NCBI GenBank assembly: GCA_964512045.1 | Contig: CAZEJK010000120.1 | Location: 1 to 15,554, forward strand | From: CAZEJK01 sp964512045 | Lineage (GTDB): Bacteria; Acidobacteriota; Thermoanaerobaculia; Thermoanaerobaculales; Sulfomarinibacteraceae | Length of the DNA: 15,554 nt | Direction: 5' to 3' | In this document: piece by piece, positions 1 through 6,697 of the stretch | Numbering within the stretch: position 1 is the stretch's first letter | Layout of the letters: every line of letters starts with the position of its first letter | Notes under the pieces: generated by a model | Seen by the model: only the letters and a program-made list of their open reading frames with translations | The model's database searches: none | Told to the model about the DNA's origin: nothing | Made by a program: the position numbers and the translations under genes

Positions 1-50
1 CGAAGAGCGGGTTGTGGCGGCCCGCGTCCCGCGGGCCGGGTGGGTGGGTC
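1..50. repeat. Palindromic repeat, copy A (right half, cut by window edge)
   Basis: Only the right half of the repeat lies inside the window. It shows TTGTGG at 12-17, then a hairpin GGCCCGCG-TCC-CGCGGGCC at 19-37 (8-bp stem, 3-nt loop), then the flank GGGTGGGTGGGTCACGGGG. Bases 1-26 are identical to 140-165 in copy B. The loop is TCC here and TCT in copies C and D. This copy and the next ones fill the 214 bases downstream of the antiporter gene. Confidence 0.8.
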
Positions 51-94
51 ACGGGGTGAGCAGCTGCTGGGGCCAGCCGGATGGCCACCGTCGC

Positions 95-165
95 GGACCC
101 ACCCGCGCCCCCAGCCTGCGAGACGCAGGCTTCCACAATCGAAGAGCGGGTTGTGGCGGCCCGCG
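95..165. repeat. Palindromic repeat, copy B1 (right arm truncated)
   Basis: The left flank GGACCCACCC leads into a left hairpin AGCCTGCG-AGA-CGCAGGCT at 113-131. CCACAA at 133-138 follows, then a 12-nt loop, TTGTGG at 151-156, and the first half of the right hairpin (GGCCCGCG, 158-165). The second half of the right hairpin is missing. At that point the sequence jumps into the second half of another left hairpin (copy B2). The CCACAA/TTGTGG pair forms a central stem between the two arm hairpins. Confidence 0.8.
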
Positions 166-200
166 CAGGCTTCCACAATCGAAGAGCGCTGCACAACGAG
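164..200. repeat. Palindromic repeat, copy B2 (fragment)
   Basis: Bases 164-188 repeat 124-148 exactly (25 bp), covering the second half of the left hairpin, CCACAA and the start of the loop. After 188 the match decays (CTGCACAACG). This is a partial tandem duplication joined to B1 at the tip of the arm hairpins. Confidence 0.7.
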
Positions 201-214
201 CCTCGGAACCCTCG

Positions 215-1408
215 CTACTCGGAGGTCTCCTCCGCGGCCTGCCACTCCCCGGCGTGGCGCAGATGCCAGCGGGCGGCGAGGGGACCGAGGAGCTCGAACA
301 GGACAGTTGTGGCAATCACCAGGGGCAGAACCGTGGCGCCGAGCTCGGGGAGCTGCTCCTGCACGAGCAGCGCGAAGCCGAGTGCCACACCGGCCTGCGG
401 AAGGATGCACCACCCGATCCGGTGGCGGACATCCTTCTCCGCGCCGCCGAGTCGCCCGGCGATCACTCCGCCGGTGATCAGGCCGACGCTCCGGGCGACG
501 ATGTACGTGGCGCCGATCAGACCGAGGGTCGTGACGGTATCGAGCTCCAGCTTGAGCCCGGCGAGGATGAAGAAGACCGCAAGAAATGGCTCGCTGACGC
601 CCTCGATCTCGTGGAATGCCCGTCGCGGGCGTTGGGCGAAGTTGGCGACCACGGCGCCGAGGGCCATCGCGGCCAGGAGGTAGGAGACCTCGAGCAGGCT
701 CGCCAGGCCGCTGCACAGGAGAACGAACCCCATCGCCTCGATCAAGGTGGCCTCGCCGCGACGGATGCGACGGGTGATCCAGATCATCGGAGCTGCGACG
801 ACGGCGCCCACCAGCACCGCGCCGAGCACCTCCCACAGGCCGGACAGAAGCTGACTGACGCCGCTGCCACCGCCGGCGACCGCCTGGGCGGCGACGAACA
901 GCACGCTGAAGGTGATGACGCCCCACGCGTCGTCGATTGCCACCACCCCGAGCAGCGTCCTGGTGAGTGGCCCCTTCGCTCGACCCTCACGAACGGTCTC
1001 GAAGATCGCAGCAGGCGCCGAGGCGGGGGCGATACCGGCCATCAGCAGCGCCAGCGGCAGCGCGGCGCCGACGGCGAGCAATGCGCAGAGCACGACCACT
1101 GCCGCTGTGAGCGTCTCGCCCACCGAGATCCACAGAACGGCAGCGCCCTTCTCCCGGAGCTCCTTGCCGACGAACCGCTCGCCGAGCAGAAAACCCACCA
1201 TCGCGAGGGCGATGTGCGCCACGAACGGGAACCACTCGGCGAGCTGATGGGGAACGACGTCGAGCACTGACGGGCCACAGACCACGCCGAGGGCGAGCAG
1301 TAACGTCACCCTCGGGATGTGGATCAATGGTCCGGTGATGTGCGCGAGGTAGCCGGCCAGCAGCGCGATGCCGATGGCCAGCAAGCCGGTTCCCTGAAGC
1401 GACTCCAT
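215..1408 (-). CDS. CPA2-type Na+/H+ (cation/proton) antiporter
   Basis: The 397-residue product is an integral membrane protein with about 11-13 hydrophobic segments, and it looks like a monovalent cation/proton exchanger (Na_H_Exchanger family). Residues 155-163 read VVAIDDAWG. The Asp159-Asp160 pair matches the DD motif of electrogenic antiporters such as NhaA and NapA. Arg306 (IVARSVG) sits where these families keep a basic residue. The length equals the bare membrane domain, and there is no C-terminal TrkA-N or USP domain as in KefB-like relatives. It starts at ATG 1408. The ribosome binding site is weak (AAAGGCGAG, about 10 nt upstream). It lies 58 nt after the ferritin-like gene on the same strand, so the two are probably co-transcribed. 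I infer a role in pH or sodium homeostasis. The ion cannot be read from the sequence. Confidence 0.9.
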   Translation of the reverse strand: MESLQGTGLLAIGIALLAGYLAHITGPLIHIPRVTLLLALGVVCGPSVLDVVPHQLAEWFPFVAHIALAMVGFLLGERFVGKELREKGAAVLWISVGETLTAAVVVLCALLAVGAALPLALLMAGIAPASAPAAIFETVREGRAKGPLTRTLLGVVAIDDAWGVITFSVLFVAAQAVAGGGSGVSQLLSGLWEVLGAVLVGAVVAAPMIWITRRIRRGEATLIEAMGFVLLCSGLASLLEVSYLLAAMALGAVVANFAQRPRRAFHEIEGVSEPFLAVFFILAGLKLELDTVTTLGLIGATYIVARSVGLITGGVIAGRLGGAEKDVRHRIGWCILPQAGVALGFALLVQEQLPELGATVLPLVIATTVLFELLGPLAARWHLRHAGEWQAAEETSE

Positions 1409-1425
1409 GGATGGGCTCGCCTTTC

Positions 1426-1443
1426 GACCAGGCTGTGCTGGTC
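1426..1443 (-). promoter_or_regulatory. Intercistronic hairpin before antiporter gene
   Basis: In the 58-nt gap between the two genes, GACCAG (1426-1431) pairs with CTGGTC (1438-1443) around a 6-nt loop. In the mRNA this hairpin would sit 17 nt before the antiporter start codon. It could modulate translation or mark a processing site. It has no U-tract, so it is not a standard terminator. Confidence 0.25.
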
Positions 1444-1466
1444 AGTGCTGTGATGCCCCCGACGTC

Positions 1467-1916
1467 TCAGGAGCCGTACGGGTACATCCCGCGCTTGATC
1501 TGGTTGAGCTGGTCGAGCATCGCGTCATGCTTCTCCTCGTCGGTGAGCAGGTAGCGCAGCAGGTACTCCTGGATCACCATCTTCTTGCCGGCCACGCCGT
1601 CCAGGGCGGTGCGGACCGAGTCGATCATCTGCCGCTCCAGCTCGATGTGCTCCTCGACCTTCTCCCACACCGCGGCCAGCTCCTCGGGCGTGAGCGACGG
1701 CGCCTGGCGGGTGAAGGTGTCGATGATGAACTGCTGCACCTCGTGGTGGCGCATGGAGTCGCCGCGGATGATCTTCATGACCTGCTGGAGCAGGTCGTTG
1801 TCGGTCTTCTCGATCACCTCGCTGGCGGAGCGGGCGGACATCGCCTCCACCTTCTGCCACCCCTTGAGGGTGTCCACGAGCTTCTGTTGCTCCTCTTTCA
1901 TGGTTGCTGTGCTCAC
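1467..1916 (-). CDS. Ferritin-like four-helix protein
   Basis: The 149-residue soluble, helical product resembles ferritin-like/rubrerythrin-like domains. Acidic and histidine clusters fall in a four-helix order: ASEVIEK (Glu33, Glu36), DSMRHHE (His57, His58), EEHIELE (Glu88, Glu89, His90) and DEEKHD (Glu127-x-x-His130, a proper ExxH). The second-helix motif reads S-M-R-H where a diiron protein normally has ExxH, so metal binding may be altered. I chose GTG 1916 because AAAGGAGG (1922-1929) sits 5 nt upstream of it. The internal ATG at 1901 would be 20 nt away. It is the first gene of a probable two-gene unit with the antiporter, divergent from the UPF0182 gene. The family call is by motif pattern only, and its biochemical role (iron storage, peroxide handling or other) is open. 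Confidence 0.75.
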   Translation of the reverse strand: MSTATMKEEQQKLVDTLKGWQKVEAMSARSASEVIEKTDNDLLQQVMKIIRGDSMRHHEVQQFIIDTFTRQAPSLTPEELAAVWEKVEEHIELERQMIDSVRTALDGVAGKKMVIQEYLLRYLLTDEEKHDAMLDQLNQIKRGMYPYGS

Positions 1917-1938
1917 TATGGCCTCCTTTCGTCCTGGC

Positions 1939-1991
1939 GTCGACGGGTCTCGAAGGCTCTCACAACTTGAGACGCGCCCCAAACCGTCGAC
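1939..1991. promoter_or_regulatory. Nested dyad upstream of ferritin-like gene
   Basis: GTCGACGG (1939-1946) is the exact reverse complement of CCGTCGAC (1984-1991). Inside them lies a short hairpin TCTCA-CAACT-TGAGA (1958-1972). The outer left arm begins 22 nt upstream of the GTG start, so this could be an operator or a leader structure. No clear -10/-35 pair was found for this strand. Confidence 0.3.
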
Positions 1992-2058
1992 AACCCGAGC
2001 GTACCGGTCATCGGCTTCTCGCCGGCTCGGAGCATCCCCCGAGTGGGGCTGGGGGAAT

Positions 2059-2095
2059 CCACCGTCGAAGGCTGATCTCGCTGACGCTACGGTGG
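2059..2095 (+). promoter_or_regulatory. Possible promoter and dyad upstream of UPF0182 gene
   Basis: CCACCGT (2059-2065) and ACGGTGG (2089-2095) are perfect inverted repeats 23 nt apart. The right arm overlaps a possible -10, TACGGT (2088-2093). A weak -35 (TCGAAG, 2065-2070) lies 17 nt upstream of it. A start near 2100 would give a leader of about 55 nt. This rests on hexamer resemblance only. The rest of the 237-bp divergent gap (1917-2153) holds nothing else I can name. Confidence 0.25.
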
Positions 2096-2153
2096 CAAGG
2101 TGCCGGTCCGGTCGACTTCCGACCCGTGAGGTGGCCGGAGCGAAGGAGAGCCG

Positions 2154-4958
2154 ATGTACATCCTGCTCATGCTCGTGCTGCTGGCCGCCGCGGTCAGTCT
2201 CGTTGTCACTGGAGGGATCAAGGGCCGGACCGGGCGTGTCGTGGTCGGCATCGCTCTCGCGGTGGCCACCGTGCTCTTCTTCGGGCTCCTGTCGTTGTGG
2301 GGCGAGGCGCTCTGGTTCGCGAGCGTCGGGTTTGCCCAGCGGTTCTGGACCGAGATCGGCGCCCGGGTGGTGATCGCCGTCCTCGGCGCCGTCGCGGCTG
2401 CAGCAGTGTTGGCGGTGGTCAGCAGGCCAACACGAGCCCGAGCAGGCCGGACCTACTTCGGGGCTGTGCTGGCGGCCGCGGCGAGTGGCGCCGTCTGGGG
2501 CTTCGGCGTGTGGGATACGGTGCTGCTGTTTCTCAACCGGGTGTCCACCGGAACGACCGATCCGATCCTCGGGCTGGACAGCGGCTTCTATCTGTTCACG
2601 TTGCCCCTGCTCGACCAGCTGTACGGGCTCGGTCTGTGGCTGGCGATCATCGCCGTGGCGGCGGTGGCAGTGACCTCGTTGGCGCCCCAGGGCGGCGATG
2701 AGATCGATGTTCGGTACGGACCGTTGCTGGCCAGCCTGCCGCGGGCGGTGGCCTGGCTGGCCGCGGTGCTGGCGTTCGGCCGGCTCCTGGGCGTGGCGCA
2801 TCTCCTGCAGTCGGACTGGGGGGTGGTGGCCGGTCCGGGGTGGACGGACGTCCACATCCGCTTGCCGGCGCTGATCGTGATGGTGGTGGTCTTGCTGGCA
2901 GCCGGGCTGGCCGCGCTCATCCCGGCCGTCCGGCGTCAGCTGGCGCGGCTGGTGCGGCGGTCCGGTGAGCGCTCGCGGGCTGAGCTGACCGGTGCGACGG
3001 TGCTGTGGGCCGGCGCGGTGGCGGTGTGGATCGTGGTGCTCGGCGTCATTCCGGTCCTGTTTCAATGGCTGATCGTGGAGCCGAACGAGATCACCTATGA
3101 GACTCCGTACATCGCGCACAACATCGAGTTCACGCGCCGCGGCTTCGGCCTGAACAGCCTCGAGGAGCGGCAGTTCCCGGCCAAGGAGTCGTTCACCAGG
3201 CAGACCGCCGAGGCAAACCGGCGCCTGCTGGAGGAGGTGCGCCTGTGGGACTGGCGCGCTCTGGCGGCGGTGTACACGCAGTTTCAGGAGATCCGTCTCT
3301 ACTACGAGTTCACCGACGTCGATATCGACCGCTACCGGGTCGGCGGCCGCTACCGGCAGGTGATGGTCTCTGCCCGCGAGATGGAGCAGGCGAACCTGCC
3401 GGCGCAGAGCCAGACGTTCGTCAACCGCCGGTTCAAGTACACCCACGGCTACGGACTGACCATGGCGCCCGTGAGCGAGTTCACCAGTGAGGGGCTGCCG
3501 CAGCTGCTGGTGCAGGACATTCCGCCGGTGGCGACCGTCCCGGAGCTGGAGGTCAGGCGGCCAGAGCTGTACTACGGGGAGCTGACCACCCAGCCGGTGG
3601 TGGCCAACAGCTCGGAGGAAGAGTTCGATCGGCCGTCCGGCGAGGAGAACGTCTATGTCCGCTACGCCGGTGACGGCGGGGTGCAGCTCGCCAACCTCTG
3701 GCGGAAGTTCGTGTTCGGCTGGATGTTCGACGGAACCCGGTTCTTCCTGTCGTCCTACCCGCAAGCGGAGAGCCGGGTGATGTTCCACCGCGAGATCCGC
3801 GACCGGGTGACGACAATCGCGCCGTTCCTGACTCTGGACCAGGATCCGTACGTGGTCTTGATCGACGGCGAGCTGCACTGGATCGTGGATGCGTACACCA
3901 CATCGGCGTCGTACCCGTACAGCGAGCCGTACGCGTCCGTGGAGCGGATCGAGCAGTCGAACGGCGAGATGCGCCAGTCGTTGTCGCGGCGGACCGTTCC
4001 AGCCTTGGATGGCGCCAACTGGGTGCGCAACAGTGTCAAGGTGGTGGTAAACGCCTATGACGGGGACGTGCGGCTGTTCGTAGTCGAGCCCGACGACCCG
4101 ATGATCCAGGCGTGGCAGGGTGTGTTCCCCGAGCTGTTGACCAGCGGCGAGGCGATGTCGGATGCGCTCCGTGCCCATATCCGCTACCCGGCGGACTACC
4201 TGCTGGTGCAGGGGCTGGTGTATGCCAAGTACCACATGACCGATCCGGAGGTGTTCTACAACCAGGAGGACCTGTGGGTGCGCGCCACCGAGAAGTACTA
4301 CGGACAGGTGCAACCGGTGGAGCCGTACTACGTCATGTGGCACCCCGAAGGGACCGAGGACGTCGAGTTCGTGCTGATCCTGCCGTTCACGCCGAAGAAC
4401 CGGCAGGTGCTGATCGGCTGGATCGCGGGGATGTGCGATCCGGGGTCGTACGGCCGGTTCCTGGCGTACAAGTTTCCCAAGGAGCGCCGGGTGATCGGTC
4501 CGCAGCAGGTGGAGACCAAGATCGATCAGGACGCCTACCTTTCGGGCCAGCTCACCTTGTGGGACCAGCGAGGCTCGCGGGTGATCCGCGGCAACGTGCT
4601 CGCGATCCCGATCGCGCAGACGGTGCTGTACGTCGAGCCGATCTACCTGCAGGCGGAGACCGCGGCGTACCCGGAGCTGCGGCTGGTGGTGCTGATGCAC
4701 GGCGACAACATGGCGTACGCGGAGTCGTTCGACGAGGCGCTGGCGGGGCTGTTCGGCGATCAGCCGGCGACAAGGCCGGCCACCGTCGCCGGCATGACGC
4801 AGGCGCCGAGGTCGCTGGCGCAGCAGGCCAACGAGGCGTTCACCAGGTACCTGGAGCTGCAGGGGCGGGGCCAGCTCGAGGAGGCCGGGCGGGAGCTCGG
4901 CCGGCTGCGCGATCTGCTCCAGCAGATGGCCGGCGCCGAGCAGCAGAGCGACGAGTGA
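2154..4958 (+). CDS. UPF0182 family membrane protein
   Basis: The 934-residue protein matches the UPF0182 family in length and landmarks. About seven hydrophobic segments occupy residues 1-305, and a large, probably extracytoplasmic region follows. Family-like stretches include DPILGLDSGFYLFTLP (136-151), PNEITYETPYI (310-320) leading into NIEFTRRGFGL, and a C-terminal RYPADYLLVQ followed by YHMTDPEVFYN. The acidic tail of about 60 residues is Gln/Glu-rich and probably helical. AAGGAG (2143-2148) sits 5 nt before the ATG, which supports this start. It is a single-gene unit, divergent from the ferritin-like gene and convergent with the kai operon. Its function is unknown, and I do not assign one. 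A long open frame on the opposite strand here is a composition artefact. Confidence 0.93.
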   Translation: MYILLMLVLLAAAVSLVVTGGIKGRTGRVVVGIALAVATVLFFGLLSLWGEALWFASVGFAQRFWTEIGARVVIAVLGAVAAAAVLAVVSRPTRARAGRTYFGAVLAAAASGAVWGFGVWDTVLLFLNRVSTGTTDPILGLDSGFYLFTLPLLDQLYGLGLWLAIIAVAAVAVTSLAPQGGDEIDVRYGPLLASLPRAVAWLAAVLAFGRLLGVAHLLQSDWGVVAGPGWTDVHIRLPALIVMVVVLLAAGLAALIPAVRRQLARLVRRSGERSRAELTGATVLWAGAVAVWIVVLGVIPVLFQWLIVEPNEITYETPYIAHNIEFTRRGFGLNSLEERQFPAKESFTRQTAEANRRLLEEVRLWDWRALAAVYTQFQEIRLYYEFTDVDIDRYRVGGRYRQVMVSAREMEQANLPAQSQTFVNRRFKYTHGYGLTMAPVSEFTSEGLPQLLVQDIPPVATVPELEVRRPELYYGELTTQPVVANSSEEEFDRPSGEENVYVRYAGDGGVQLANLWRKFVFGWMFDGTRFFLSSYPQAESRVMFHREIRDRVTTIAPFLTLDQDPYVVLIDGELHWIVDAYTTSASYPYSEPYASVERIEQSNGEMRQSLSRRTVPALDGANWVRNSVKVVVNAYDGDVRLFVVEPDDPMIQAWQGVFPELLTSGEAMSDALRAHIRYPADYLLVQGLVYAKYHMTDPEVFYNQEDLWVRATEKYYGQVQPVEPYYVMWHPEGTEDVEFVLILPFTPKNRQVLIGWIAGMCDPGSYGRFLAYKFPKERRVIGPQQVETKIDQDAYLSGQLTLWDQRGSRVIRGNVLAIPIAQTVLYVEPIYLQAETAAYPELRLVVLMHGDNMAYAESFDEALAGLFGDQPATRPATVAGMTQAPRSLAQQANEAFTRYLELQGRGQLEEAGRELGRLRDLLQQMAGAEQQSDE

Positions 4959-4977
4959 GCCCTGAGCATAGAGTCGC

Positions 4978-5049
4978 CCCGCCCGTCCGGTACGCGCAGG
5001 CAGACTTCGGACCCTCGGCCGGGCGGGTCACGGGGTGTGCAGCTGCCGG
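4978..5049. repeat. Degenerate repeat copy E / nested inverted repeat between convergent genes
   Basis: CCCGCCCG (4978-4985) is the exact reverse complement of CGGGCGGG (5020-5027). GTCCG (4985-4989) and CGGAC (5008-5012) nest inside. The right flank GGGTCACGGGGTG-T-GCAGCTGC matches copy A (46-67) with one substitution, so this is a decayed relative of the repeat family. It fills most of the 112-bp gap between the UPF0182 gene and the kinase gene. It could serve both as a bidirectional terminator, but there is no U-tract on either strand. Confidence 0.55.
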
Positions 5050-5070
5050 GAACCTCCGCGGCACGTCGAG

Positions 5071-6402
5071 CTAGTCCTGGTCTCCGCGGATGGCGGCGAT
5101 GAGCTGGTGGCTGGGACCGGCCTTGGGGAGGTACACCTCGGCGCCGGCGTCGAGCATCCGCTGGCTGGCATCGCCGTTGTCGAACATCGACAGCCCGATG
5201 ACGCGGATGTGTGGGTGCCGGGCGCGCAGCCTCCGGGTGGCCTCGATGCCGTCGAGCACCGGCATCGCGATGTCCATGACGACCACATCGGGGCGGAGCG
5301 TGTCGACGGCCTCCAGCGCCTCCTGACCGGTGCTGACGCCGCCCACCACGAGCAGGTCCTCCTCGTCCTCGAGCAGGGTGCGCAGGCCGTGGCGCACGGT
5401 GGCGTGGTCGTCGGCAAGCAGGACGCGCAGCGGGGAGTGAGCCTCTCTGACTGGTCTCGGCCCTGCCGCGTGCGCCTCGGAGGTCGTCGGTTGTGGTCCG
5501 AGACCGACCTGACCTCCTGGCATCGCAGCCTCGAGCGGCCACAGGAGGCTGACCTCGGCGCCATCGCCCGGGGAGCTCGTGACCTCGAGACGCGCTCCGA
5601 GGAGCTCGGCGCGCTCGCGGATGCTCACCAGGCCGAAGCCGGTTGGCTCGGAGTTCTCATCGTCCATCGTTGTCGGATCGAACCCGTCGCCGTGATCGGC
5701 GACCGAGAGCTTGTACTCGCCGTTGAGGCGAACCAGGGTCAGCCGGGCGCGGTTGTCGCCGGCGTGCTTGACGACGTTGAACAGCATCTCGCGGGCGGCC
5801 TGGAACAGAAACACCCGCAGCCGCTCGTCCTCCGGGTTGGCGTCCGGGTCGGTCTCCACCGTGACGTGGAGGCCGCAGCGCTCCTCCGTGCTCTCTGCCA
5901 GCCACTCCAACGCTGCCGGGAGCCCTTCGTGGTACAGCATCGGCGGGCTCAGCTCCATGCTCAGCGACCGCGACGACTGGATCGACTCATCGGTCAGCTC
6001 GAGCAGCTGATCGACAACCTTCTCGCAGCCGGGATCGGTGAGCTTGCGTCGCAGCAGGTCGAGGCGGAACCGGATGCCCACCAGCTGCTGCTGGAGGCCG
6101 TCGTGCAGCGTGACCGCCAGCCGCCGGCGCTCGCGCTCCTCGGTCTCGGTCAGCTCGAGGGCGAGGGCTTGGAGCTGCCTGGCGCGGTTGTTGGCCTCGG
6201 CGGTGCGGTGCTGGATGCGCGTCTCGAGCTCCGCGAATGCGGCCTCCAGACGCTCCTCCATCTCGCGCAGGCGGAGCAGCGCCACGCCCTTCTCCCCGAC
6301 GACCGCGTCCACCTGATTGGTGCGCAGCGCCTCGATGATCGCTTGAGCTTCCTCGAGAGCCGTGGTCTCGTACAGCTCAGGCCGTCTGTTCGCGCTCGAC
6401 AT
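5071..6402 (-). CDS. Hybrid histidine kinase with C-terminal receiver, kai operon
   Basis: The 443-residue soluble kinase has these regions. Residues 1-95 are mostly helical or coiled-coil. A HisKA_3-type phosphoacceptor follows (LAVTLHDGLQQQL, His100). The ATPase domain has an N-box (REMLFNVVKHA, Asn209), a G1 motif (DHGDG, 236-240) and GFGL (256-259). After a linker comes a receiver at about 325-440 with Asp331/Asp332, phosphoacceptor Asp377 (VMDIAMP), Ser405 and Lys427. The protein ends directly after the receiver, with no helix-turn-helix, although the kinase and receiver are of NarL/LuxR type. No membrane segment, PAS domain or KaiB-like domain is visible. Its ATG overlaps kaiB by 26 nt, and its AAGGAG site (6412-6417, 9 nt away) lies inside kaiB, so the two are translationally linked. 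I infer it reads the KaiBC state. The partner for phosphotransfer is not in the window. Confidence 0.92.
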   Translation of the reverse strand: MSSANRRPELYETTALEEAQAIIEALRTNQVDAVVGEKGVALLRLREMEERLEAAFAELETRIQHRTAEANNRARQLQALALELTETEERERRRLAVTLHDGLQQQLVGIRFRLDLLRRKLTDPGCEKVVDQLLELTDESIQSSRSLSMELSPPMLYHEGLPAALEWLAESTEERCGLHVTVETDPDANPEDERLRVFLFQAAREMLFNVVKHAGDNRARLTLVRLNGEYKLSVADHGDGFDPTTMDDENSEPTGFGLVSIRERAELLGARLEVTSSPGDGAEVSLLWPLEAAMPGGQVGLGPQPTTSEAHAAGPRPVREAHSPLRVLLADDHATVRHGLRTLLEDEEDLLVVGGVSTGQEALEAVDTLRPDVVVMDIAMPVLDGIEATRRLRARHPHIRVIGLSMFDNGDASQRMLDAGAEVYLPKAGPSHQLIAAIRGDQD

Positions 6403-6697
6403 GATTCGCTTCTCCTTCGGACGGCAGCCCCAGGGCAGAGCGGACGGCGTCCAGATCGGACAGCGTGCCGATCACCAGCACCCGCGGCTCGACGCCCACC
6501 TTGAGCAGCGCCGGGGTCACCAGGATCATGTGCTGCATCGCCTGCTCGGTGTCTGAGAAGACGTCGACGATCTCCACCGACACGTTCAGCTCGGCCTCGG
6601 TTGCGGTGATCCGCTCGAGGTTCTCCCGAGCCAACCGTGAGTTCGGCTCGTTGCCCGCCACGAACAGGACCAGACGGTGGGTGTCGGAGCGTGTCAT
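6377..6697 (-). CDS. kaiB: KaiB circadian clock protein homologue
   Basis: The 106-residue product is the length of cyanobacterial KaiB and keeps its signature stretches: LFVAGNEPNS (11-20), ILVTPALLKV (58-67) and VIGTLSD (75-81). In the cyanobacterial clock, KaiB is a fold-switching thioredoxin-like protein that binds the CI ring of phosphorylated KaiC. The N-terminal VAGN.PNS and the TP.L.KV segment, with its cis-proline position, are intact. The short C-terminal tail is acidic. The start ATG overlaps the kaiC stop (ATGA), and GAGGGAG (6704-6710) sits 6 nt upstream. It is the middle gene of kaiC-kaiB-kinase. Whether it fold-switches like cyanobacterial KaiB cannot be told by eye. Confidence 0.95.
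   Translation of the reverse strand: MTRSDTHRLVLFVAGNEPNSRLARENLERITATEAELNVSVEIVDVFSDTEQAMQHMILVTPALLKVGVEPRVLVIGTLSDLDAVRSALGLPSEGEANHVEREQTA

Noticed and set aside
14..1270. Long plus-strand open frame opposite the antiporter
   Set aside because: Its translation has no domain and shows the Glu/Arg/His-rich composition of an antisense shadow. The minus strand has a clear transporter.
1467..4700. A 1077-codon open frame on the minus strand covering the UPF0182 gene
   Set aside because: Only its last 149 codons (from 1916) look like protein. The rest is rich in His, Arg, Gln and Pro, mirrors the plus-strand gene, and reflects GC-rich third positions.
5035..6504. Long plus-strand open frame opposite the kinase gene
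   Set aside because: It lacks recognisable motifs, while the minus strand carries all kinase and receiver motifs in order.
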